NCBI RefSeq assembly: GCF_026914265.1
Contig: NC_069133.1
Span: 32,958,817-33,022,816, forward strand
Reading direction: 5' to 3'
Origin: Mya arenaria
Lineage: Eukaryota > Mollusca > Bivalvia > Myida > Myidae
DNA: 64,000 bases
The position numbers were made by a program, and so were the translations under genes. A model generated the notes under the pieces. The model was not told the DNA's origin, searched no databases, and saw nothing but the letters and a program-made list of their open reading frames with translations. Of this stretch, positions 43,901 to 55,900 are shown piece by piece (within the stretch, counting starts at the first letter, position 1; each line of letters opens with the position of its first letter).

Positions 43901-46900
43901 TATTTAGCATTGTACAGTAGCAAACATATTTTTGTTTCAGTTCATAAATTTGCTAATAAATTTGTCCAACAAACATCTAAGTACATACCATTTTCTTTCG
44001 TAACAAGAACAATCTAAACAGCTTGTCCGCATCATAATGGTGATCCTTAGGTAGCGTAGTCTGATCTTTGCTGTATTTATTCAATGTATTTTTGGTTAAT
44101 GCTGTTCCTTTTGACAGTTTAAACTTTGAATCAAAATCTATTTCTTCGTCAAAGTCTATTCTAAACACAGTCTTCTTTCCTTTTGTCTTGTCCTTTTTTG
44201 ATAAAACTGTTGATTTCCAAGATTCTGCAAGAATAATGTTTAAATCATTTACAAGAGAGGTGCGAGGTGGAGCAATATATGAACCATCAGTGAATGGTGA
44301 TCAATTACAGACATTTCAAAGAAATGGAGTCAAACTTTTACAGAATATTATGATAAGGATCATATGAAAATTGGTAGTAAGAGTGATGATGAAGACAATT
44401 GCGTCAATTTTTAACAATTATAAGGCCATAACTCCGGTACTGAAGTGATCAGACTGGTAATCAAACTTACCGTAGATGTTATATTCATAAGCTTTATGAT
44501 CAAGTATGGTAAAATCAGATGAACTTTTGCAAAGTTAAAAGTTCAAGATAGTTAGTTATATCTACTAAGTCTCCCACGTTTACAGTTTTTTGTGAACTTG
44601 TACCAGGACGAACGAAAACGCTGCTGCTTATTCAACGTTGTTGTAAATAAATACTGCCTGTGCGCACATATACAGTAGATATCTACATGTTTCATTGATT
44701 CATTGTAAAAGTTATACGGATGAAAAACGTCCGCTAGTATTCTAGTCCACATGTATTAATAGTCCAAATCAAACTTTCTCTTTACAATCCTTGCGGAAAT
44801 TAATCTGTTTGTTTTTTTCCCCTATCGTTAATTTTTACGCTGTTTAAACACATGTCAGATTTTCTATTTTTATCATGGCGTCCACTCAAGCAGATTAATG
44901 TTAAAGAATAGCAAAAATATTTATTTAGAAATTCGTGTTAACTATTTAACTTCAGGAAAAGAGCAAATTTTTGTAAATCAACATGTTATAAGACGGAATT
45001 ATTAGTGACTGTTTATATTAACAAATACTATGGTTTCTTGTTGAAGAGATCATCACAACCGTGTTGCCACACTTCAGACTATTTGCTTGACGAATCCACC
45101 ATCACTAACAAAACACTACACAGAGATTACTGGGAACATTTTCGCATGCTTTTTAATCTTGTGATTTAACGGTCTGCGATTATGTAAACGTTACGGCTGA
45201 GAAACGACATGACATAGTTTACACGTGTTAACATGGGAGCCTTTCTATCTACCCAGAAACATTATCTGCAGTAAGAAATGGTGCCACAACAAATTGGCCT
45301 TTTCTTGGACGCGTATAATCCAACCCAGTACCTTTGGACAGGTGCCCAGCTTTCCAATGTGCAGGCCCGGCCCAGGAGCGTAGAAGAGCCTTGTTAAAAT
45401 ACGAGTAGTCTGAGGGCTCTGTTGAGAGAACCTGCATCAGGGTTCCTGTTGTACCATGCCTAAAATTAAATATATGTTATCATTGTAATACTACAAGTTA
45501 AGTTCTGTGCTCCAGCCAGAATTTGAAAAGGGCAGGGTCAGGTAGTTCACTTTTGATGCACAGTGAATTAGCCTTAATGGGGCATTTGCAAGGACTAAAG
45601 TTCAATTCTTATTGTGTATGTATTGTAACTACTTTTAATACTAATAATTTGTTATGAATAAGATGTCAAAATTATGTATACTAATTCGTTTTATTTTTAT
45701 TTCTAAAAATTGACTCAGTTAATCAAATGGGCACATCCAGCAGGGCTTCCATTAAAGGTAGTTTGGAAGTTATATTACTCCCAAGAAATGAGTTAAAACT
45801 TCCAAAATTAATTCGATGGAGTACAAAAACATTCATAATTTTGAAGAAAACTTCCAAACTAGAAAGCATGGACGTTCAAAATATCAAAACCTTGTGTCAA
45901 TATTACTTTTAGGTTACAATTTCAATCAGTCTTAGAAAAATTAACTATTATTATATAAGTTTTTGAATTTGGCATGTTAAATTTGCAAATAACATGATTT
46001 GTAACATACTAGTTGAAAAATAGTGGAAATAGATATTGCATAAGGGAGACTTAAACTACCACATTTCATTGAAAGCTTGATGGACAGGAAGCTCATACTT
46101 CCAGTTTCAAATTCTTAATGGAAGCCCTGATCCAGGTGTAATAAAAGGCAGTAGAGCACTGAAAAGTGTGTTTAGTCATTTTGCAAGTATGCAAAAAAAG
46201 CTGTCGCAAAAATAGTCAAGTGTTTTACAAAGAAGAATTCAAGCTGTATGTGTTTTACTCACGTCATGTCTTGTAGTACTGACTGAACCAGTTTGGCAGC
46301 CTTCCCATCACCTATACAGTTGTCTGTACCCATATCTTCATCAAGATTTGTGTCTGCTACATCTGAAATAGATGCATTAAAACAATTGATATCACAATAA
46401 ATAAGAATACATGTATGACCGACCTCAATTATACCTAAAATCATAAAATGTGCATGATTTTGGTCCGGATGTTACCTAAATGGAAAATATTACTATATTA
46501 GAGCCTGTCTTTTCAAAACATACCAGCTAGTGATAAATCCCAGAAAAAGTCGAGCCATCATTGCCTTCAACATCAAACATAATCCTGTCCTTTACTTAAA
46601 TATTGACATAAAATTACCTTCAATATCATACATAATCCTGTCCTATACTTATATATTGACATAATAATTACCTTCAAAATTATCCATTATCCTGAAGCAT
46701 AGCTGAATATTTAAATAAATTCATTGTGCTGTCCCTGACTGAGAAAGATGCTACATCCATGACGAAAATGTTTACCATTCATTGTTTAACTGTCATGGTT
46801 GACAGACAACCTATTACATTCATGACACAAGCCATAATTACCTTCAACATCATCCATAATGCCATCACCGCCACCAAATATCGACATATTGTCATCATCT

Positions 46901-49900
46901 CCTTCAGGGATTGGCTCAGGCTCTGCGTCCATATCGAATCTGTGTTCCTCTTGTGACGAAGACAGGCCCGGTAATGAACTCTATCAACAGGACATAACAT
47001 TAAAGAAGGGATAAAATGATGATCAAGTATTGTCAGAAAATCAATCTTTCATGTAGAATCAAGGTCACCCATATGTGATTGCATAAATTTTCCTCGTAGT
47101 AAACTCTAGTGTAACATGACATAGTATAGCACTAAAGGGATATTCTTACTTAAGCATTTACAGTATAACCGTAATAACATAAATTACTACAAATTAAAGA
47201 AACAAAAAGAAGTCATTTCTTACAGACTGTAACCTACAAGTTTATTTTACCTGATCTGAGGAGTCCCAGTTAGTAAATCTGTATGTGGAAAAGGCAGGAC
47301 ACACTTGGAGTGGAGACATCTGCTCATTATGATGTAAACCTGCAAGAAATTCAAGAGTATGTTTATACTAAATGAATAAGTCATTTTCCTGGGCAGTAAG
47401 CACTGTTTCCTTTTCAATAAATAGACAGAAAGGCTAAAGAAATGTGATTAAGTTTGTTTCTTTAAGCATACACCAACTCGTCCATACAATAACAGTTTAA
47501 TGGTCCAATTTGTTTATGAAGTATACGGTAATAAAAACAAGAGCCGTCGTAAGACAGCGCGCTCGACTACGCCCCTTTGACTTAGAAGTGAATACAATAA
47601 CGATGTAATATTACCAAGTTTGGTCTCTTTATGTCAAACCTAACTAAAATTATTCGATACATAAGGTGACTATGATGCTGCCCCGCCCGAATAATGACGC
47701 AAGTCATTTAAATAATTTGATTTCCCATTATGAAAATGTGGTTAAGAATATACAAATATGCCTTTCAAAAGAAATAAAAAAAAATTAAAAAATTCAAGGG
47801 CCATTATTTGTATTTAGGGTAAAACGGAGTTATGTTTCTTGTTGTAAGATGGTCGTACATAATTTTGAATTTTATTAAGTGCATTGAATGAACGGTTTAG
47901 AAGTTTTTTTTATTATCATCCCAACTTGCCCTTACTTTTACTTGCCTAAAACTTTAACCTAAGACAATCAGGGGCCATAACTTGTGTTAAGGACATGGAG
48001 TTCTGTAACCTCATTGGGTAATGGTCCTGAACAATTGTGTGAAGTATAAAGTCAATTGAATAAAGGGTATAGAAGTAATTAATAAATATCCCAACCTGTC
48101 CTAAAACTTTAACCTAAGTTCCATAGTCAATCAGGGGTCATAATTTGAATAAAAAATAATATGGAGTTATCTAACCTCATTATCTGATGGCTCTGAACAT
48201 CTGTGTGAAGTATTAAGTCAATTGAATGAATGGTATTGGAGTTTTAAGTGAAAATCCCAACTTGCCCTAAAACTTAAACCTGCCCTAAAACTTTAACCTA
48301 AGTCAATCAGGAGCCATAAATTGTATTAAGGATACTATGGGGTTATGTAACCTCATTGTGTTATGGTCCTGAACAATTGTGTGAAGTATTAAGTCAATTG
48401 AACAAAGGGTATAGAAGTTATTAATAAATATCCCAACCTGCCCTAAAACTTTAACCTAAGTTCCATAGTCAATCATGGGCCATAATCTGTGTAAAGAAGA
48501 ATATGGAGTTATCTAACCTCATCATGTGATAGCCCTGAACAACTGTGTGAAGTATTAAGTCAATTGAATGAAGGGTATTGGACTAATAAGTGAAAATCCC
48601 AACTTGCCCTAAAACTTTAACCGGAGTCCGACGCGAGAAGTTTAGCCAACCTATTCTTCAAATAGTCGAGCTAAAAATTATGAAACAATAAAAAATAATA
48701 AATTAAACATGAAATGCAGAAATGCAGGGAAACCATGTTTTCAATGATTGACTTCAGCTTGTGTTGTGAGAATTATATGTAAGCTGATTTGTCGGCCGTT
48801 GTGTGTTTGTTATGCAAAAGGTCTCCATAAACCTTTCCTACTACCAAGTTTCACTTTGTGAAAACCTCTTTAACAACAACATAAATTGGAATTTTGTTTT
48901 CACATTTGGGAATAAGGTATACGTTTGAGCAATAGTACTGGGCTAAAACTATAAATTTGTCAGAAAAACGCACTGACAATATGCAATGTCTTTTTTAGAT
49001 AGTGTTGCACTGTTGCATGTCAAATTCAATCCTTAAACCTCTGCACAAACCCGGAAAATCAGACACATCCACATTTTCCCGCCGTTCCTCTATCCTTGAA
49101 GTGTCAAGGTCGTCTGTTGGAGCAACCAGGGTGTTCGAGTCCAGCACAAGGCGCAGGGTGTTGTCGAATGTGCGGAGATTGGAGAGCAACAAGCCACTAC
49201 TGCCACCCTCATCGAAAGCAGCGGACATCACTTGGAACAGTGGGTCAACCTGACAGAGTATAGAAATTTTTGTAAACTTGTTTTCTAACTTATCTCATGC
49301 ACAACAGTGGTTTAAAGACATTTATGTATGGTATGTGTTACAATAATTATAATTATAATACTGATCATGACAAATAATTTGGTACTTATTATGTTAGATA
49401 TTTTAGCAGAAAAAAAATAATGTGAATTTGACAAATTGTGTTTAAAATTCCTTTAGAATGCCATTTACTTGTAGATCAAATCCTCAACTATTTAACAGAT
49501 CAATTTCACTCTGAAAAAAGGGATACCTCCACTTAACATTTTTCAGAATTAAACAATTTGAAAAGTTGCTATATTTCCAGTTCTTTAAGAACCAACTTGC
49601 CTTATTTATATAAGGTTAAATCACCTACCTCAAATTCCAGATCAAACTTTTTCACATTCAAATTCTTAATATTGGTCTCCACGGTTTTACTCTTTCTTGT
49701 CTGAAACCAAACATTACAACATAAAACACCTTTAAAACACATTAATGATAATGTTTTCATAAAGTTTTCAATTATTTAGGCAAAAATATTACTATAAGGT
49801 CTATATATACCAATGTTTTTTTCTAGGGATAAGTTAACTATCATGTGTGCTATTCATTGCACACTTGCTAAAAAAATTAAGTTTAGAGCATAACACATGT

Positions 49901-52900
49901 ATGAACTGCACAAAACATTCTAACTGGTCCCTAGATTCTATACCTTTTTCTTCTTTTTCTGTTTCTCCTCTCCCCTGTCCTCCCCTGGGACATCTTCTCC
50001 ACCCTCATCCATCTCCTCACCATCTGTAACGGAGCAGTGATAAAAACCAGAATAACATGGAATTGGAATGTCGCCTGTGTAATGCACTCATCATAGTCAA
50101 ACACATTTTTATATAAATTTTAATGAACTAGGTATAAAGGCAACTCATATGCTTTGTATTGGTTTTGTCTGATTATCATTTAATACAAAGTATTTGGCAA
50201 AGTAGAAATCTTCAATTGTTTATATTTGTAAAACATTTTTTCAAGATTTTCAATAATCAAGTTTATTGTGAAATCTTCAAATTGTAGAGTTTACATTCTA
50301 TACACTGTTGTACAAAAATACCTGTATTTACATGTATTTTCCCTACCTTCAGTCTGTTTTTTCTTGTCTGTTCGCCCCAGACCACTGAGAACCTTGAATG
50401 TCTCTGCATGGATGGCGTCCACCCTTCCCGCGTAGATTTTGGCACTGGCATCAAGAGTGGTGCTTGCAACCTTTTTGATGAAGCAAAAATGTACACATGG
50501 AGGCCACCACAACAATGTGCTTACAACCAAAAATTTTAAGATGGAAAAATTCAGAAACAATAACATGCAAGAAGTCAAGAGTTAAAATTATATCAAACAT
50601 AAAGCTATCAATATGAATTGAACTATGTTTGAACTGACATTAATGAATTCCAGCTTTTTCTTTAAAAATAAAAATTCTTCAATATATAATTTATATATAA
50701 ATATTGATTCAAAAGAGCGACAGTTTGATAAGATTGTTAAGAAGATGTCCCCAAAGTGAGCATTAAATTGTTATATTAAGTTCTATATTTTTGCTTAAGA
50801 ATTTTTTTAAATGAACTCAACCACTGATAGTTAGCTTTAATGAAAATTCTATTCAAACACTATTTTGTTGCAAAATATTCTTTTAAAAGTTCTTCAGTCT
50901 GTAAGGCATTCCATTTCATGAAAGTGGACTTATTTTAGAAAACGTAGTTTGGCTATATAATTAAGGTACCTCTGCATGAATAAAGATAAGCAACATATTA
51001 AAACATGAGCTGTCACAGAGACAGCTGGCTCGACTATTACGCCGCTTTTCAGTGTAAGGATTGTAAATTTTTGGCAAAACATTGATCACTGTAAAATTAG
51101 ATTGGATTTCAATGCAATACATGATGTAATTGCTGAGATGTTAACATGAATGTGGTTACATGCAAAATTTTAACAGAAGTCCAATAATAAAGCCTAAAAA
51201 AGGGCCATTATTTTTTGCAAAATACAGTCACCTAACTTGGTTATTCAAGTAGGTTGGGTGGTTGAGTACCATTGTATATAGTATCAATGCAATACATGAA
51301 GTACCATGTGCTAACATGCAAAACATTAACCAGAATTTCTAAGTCGCATAATAAAGGGGCAAAAATGATACAATATGCAAGATAGAGTTATCTTTCCTGA
51401 TTAATTAAGAAGGTTGAATAGTTGGGAGCCTGTGTTATTCAAGTTTCAATGCAATACATGATGTATTTGAACTTTTAAGTCGAATAAAAAAGGGCAATAA
51501 TTTGACTTTAATGCAAAATAGAGTTATCTTACTTGGTTAGTTAAGTAGATTGGATGGTTGAGTACCATTGTATAAAGTCTCAATGCAATACATCATGTAG
51601 TTGCTGAGGTAAAAAACCTATGTGTGCTTACATCCAAAACCGTAACCAGAATTTCTAAGTCAAATAATAAAGGCCCATTATTTGCATTCAAGTGTTATAT
51701 AACTTCATTAATTAAGTAGGTTAGATAGTTGGGAATACATAACTAAAGTTTCAATGCAATACATGATGTATTTACTGAGATACTGACTTAAAGGTGCTTG
51801 CATGCAAAACCTTAACCAAGGTGTGAAGCCGACGCCAACGCTAGGGTGAGTAGTATAGCTCTTCTTATTCTTCGAGAAGTCGAGCTTATAATCATGTTTG
51901 GTAAGTCTTACTTGGAAGTTTTCTAACTCTTTCTTTTTCAGCAGCTCAGACATGTAGTCAATCAAGTGAAGGCCGAATGCATTCTTGGCATTGATTTTCT
52001 GAAATAGAGAAGAAATCCATCATGTTTTGACAGTCCATACAGCTAAGTTAATTTAAAAAAAAAATTACAACAATGATATCGAAGTAAACAAAGTGTATAA
52101 TTAAAAAAATAATAATCTTATTTTAAAGCAACCAATTACCACCCATACAAGAAGAAGAAATTGGGGTACTCCTGTAAACAATTAACACAGTTTTCCATTC
52201 AAAAAATATAACTGGGCATTCTGTTAAGATTTTAACTTGTCGAAATGTGTTCCAGTATTGTTGCTTCATTTTGCAATTTTCTTTCAAACTTAAGCAATCA
52301 TTGGGCCATTTGTCCTGAATTGTTTAACAACTCAGAACAAATTATTAAACATGATGTACTGTATGATACTACGGGCCAATTGTTCAGACCTTTGTTAACA
52401 ATGATGTTAACAGCATTGTTAACTTTCAAATCTTAAGTGTATGGAAATTCAATGGATATACTTGTGATATGCAAGATTTGAGACAATTCTTTCGACTGTA
52501 CTTGTTTCAGTTGAATATATAAGCACATCATGAAAAGTTTCACATTTAAACGTTAACAACAATCTGGTTATTGAAGTTCTTAAATATAACCAAGTTCTAA
52601 ACAATCAGCTTGCCATCATGTTAGATATTATACAGTAAAAGAATTGTATCACAAGTCTGTATTTTATAGGATCTATAGAAGCACTTGCGCTTGACTGTCT
52701 TGAACAGTGTCAGTCTCTGTTGAAAACATTAGTCAAGTTGCAAGAATGAAGTTTAATACAAACTTTATTGCTAGGAGAACAAAATAAGGATAGTTACAAG
52801 TAATCTTACACAACATTTAGATTTTTGGTTTCCAACAACACGCCTATGTTTACCTGACTCCATTTACAAACAGTTTCAATAAAATGTGTTATTAAAATGT

Positions 52901-55900
52901 TAAAACTCTGTGACATTTCCAAATGACCCTTCTCAATTGAATTCACAAAAAGTTAATATAAGGCAATTTGTATGCAGTTTTTCCATGAAATTTGACTTCT
53001 TTTTATGCAATAAAGAAACAAAAGTTATAAAAAACACTTACATTTTCTGCCGACAGCTTTATACAGCTTGTGTAGTGTTCTGTGAGTTGAGCAGTTGTAA
53101 AGTTTTGAAGAGGCAATGATTTTCTCCTGAAATATAATCACACAAAATGTCATGTTTGTGTGGTTTTTATATATTTAATAGGTCATTATTTGTTTGTATA
53201 TTGAACAAGGCCAAGGTTCTCACAAACTCTCATTGAGTAAGATAAAAATCATGATAAAGGAGTATTTGCTACAAAAACACAACATTCTAACAATGTTTAT
53301 GTTATTTAACTAAAAGAATAATAACTCTGGAAATTCAAAGAGCAGGTTGCAATTATTTGGCTATTTTGGCAATTGGGAGGAGGTCTACAAATGGCCAATG
53401 TGTATGATAAAAATAAATATAATTAAGACAAGAGATGTTAGTGAAACATTTATGCCCCCTTGGGAGCCAAATTGTTAGTAGGATTTGGACACTTAAATAA
53501 AATATGGACAATCAGAAAACCTTTTTTCAGCTTACAGTCACACTGACCTTGACCTTTGACCCACTGACCTCAAAATCAATAGGGTTCATCTGCTGGTCAT
53601 GACCAATACGCCTACCTAGTATGAGGTCCCTGGGTCAAAGCGTTCTCAAGTTATTGATCGGAAACCGTTTTTCATGTTAAGGTCACACTGACCTTGACCT
53701 TTGACCCACTGACCTCAAAATCAATAGGGTTCATCTGCTGGTCATGACCAATACACCTACCAAGTATGAGGTTCCTGGGTCAAAGCGTTCTCAAGTTATT
53801 GATCGGAAACCGTTTTTCATGTAAAGGTCACACTGACCTTGACCTTTGACCCACTGACCTCAAAATCAATAGGGTTCATCTGCTGGTGATGACCAATACA
53901 CATACCAAGTATGAGGTCCCTCGGTCAAAGCGTTCTCAAGTTATTGATCGGAAACCATTTGGTATTCCGACCGACCGACAGACAGACAGACCGACCGACC
54001 GACATGTGCAAAACAATATACCCCACTTTTTTCAAAAGGGGGCATAAAAAATAATAAAACTAGTATGAGGTCCCTGGGTCAAAGCGTTCTCAAGTTATTG
54101 ATCGGAAACCGTTTTTCATGTTAAGGTCACACTGACCTTGACCTTTGACCCACTGACCTCAAAATCAATAGGGTTCATCTGCTGGTCATGACCAATACAC
54201 CTACCAAGTATGAGGTCCCTGGGTCAAAGGTTAAGGTCACACTGACCTTGACCTTTGACCCACTGACCTCAAAATCAATAGGGTTCATCTGCTGGTCATG
54301 ACCAATACACCTACCAAGTATGAGGTCCCTGGGTCAAAGCGTTCTCAAGTTATTGATCGGAAACCGTTTTTCATGTAAAGGTCACACTGACCTTGACCTT
54401 TGACCCACTGACCTCAAAATCAATAGGGTTCATCTGCTGGTGATGACCAATACACATACCAAGTATGAGGTCCCTCGGTCAAAGCGTTCTCAAGTTATTG
54501 ATCGGAAACCATTTGGTATTCCGACCGACCGACAGACAGACCGACCGACCGACCGACATGTGCAAAACAATATACCCCACTTTTTTCAAAAGGGGGCATA
54601 AAAAATACAAAAATGTGCTGTTATCAAAATTTCGATATTTTTAACACAATGTGGTCATATTAGAAAATAAATCATCCACTGGAAGTGTTGTACTAACTAC
54701 AATTTGGCATTCTCTGTATTTACTGACCTGTCCGCAGGAGAGCTAGGAGAGCCCATATTCTTTCTCTGTAGGTCCATAACACGGGACCTACGCCGGGCTT
54801 TCCTCTCCTGCTCGTCATCTTGCTGCTCCATTAGTAATGTGGATGGACTGCTTACACCTGCTCAACAGAATATTTATGGAAAATTGTAATTTCAGTAATC
54901 GTTCACTAAGGAACTGGTAAATGCTAATAATGAAGTTGGCAAGAAATGTGATTGATAAAAATAGTTGTTAATAGGTCAGATCCTTCTTCGCCAAGTCCAC
55001 ACCTAAGCATAAAAAGGTTTATTTTTCGTACTCCGGATGAGCATATTTATTTGCATGTGACCAAAATTAAATGCCAAAAAATCTGAACTTTTGAACATTA
55101 CAAAAAAATACTTCTTTTAGTACCAGCAGAGCATTTTTACTTTGTTCCATATAAAAACGAAAAATGCTGTTTAACAGTTATTTATCATGCGTAGGTAATT
55201 AAAAATAATTAACGATATCTTTAAGGGCATGTAACCAGATACAATCCTGTTTTAGGGCTTACAATTTAAAAAAAACAAACAATATTAAAGGTGCAGATTT
55301 AACGTTTTGACAACTTTTTATTTTTTGTCTTGGAACGAGCCATTTTTTGCAAAAATCGATGGAAACCAGTTATAAAAGACTGCTGACAAAAAATCAGATC
55401 GCAGATTTTTATATTTAAGTTTAAAATTGATATTTTATGCATTTTTCTTCAACCGTTAGTAACAGTTTAAGCCATAAAACGGAAATATGAAAATCTACGA
55501 TCTGATTTTTTGTCAGCAATCATTGGTTTGCAGATATTTACACAGGACAAAAAATAAAAAAAAGTCCTTAAAATAGTCAATCTGTGAGAGTGCAGCTTTA
55601 AGATTTAATCAAAAATATGAAATTCAAATTAAAATGTTATCATTCGTGACACATTTACTTTTCAGACTTACTTGAAAATTTAGCTATTGAGGGGGAATGA
55701 ACAGATGACTGTGAATTCTGGCGATGAGGTATATTTGGTGTGGTTACGATGGGTGACAGCACCTCTCGTTGTCTCATGGCTGACATGACCCACTGAAATA
55801 AATTCATATCAAAATGGTAATTCTTCAATGATTTATTATCGAACCATCAATACACAGCACACTGATTTTTTAAAGATACAAAAATATTCTCAGTCATATA

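Noticed and set aside
45249-45331. NCAPH exon 12 read-through as a C-terminus
   Set aside because: The GTACTG donor at 45331 joins in phase to the conserved exon 13; the extra codons have no CAP-H counterpart.
48995-49050. NCAPH exon 8 ending at the in-frame stop near 48995
   Set aside because: Homology to human CAP-H and phase with exon 9 require the donor at 49051/49050.
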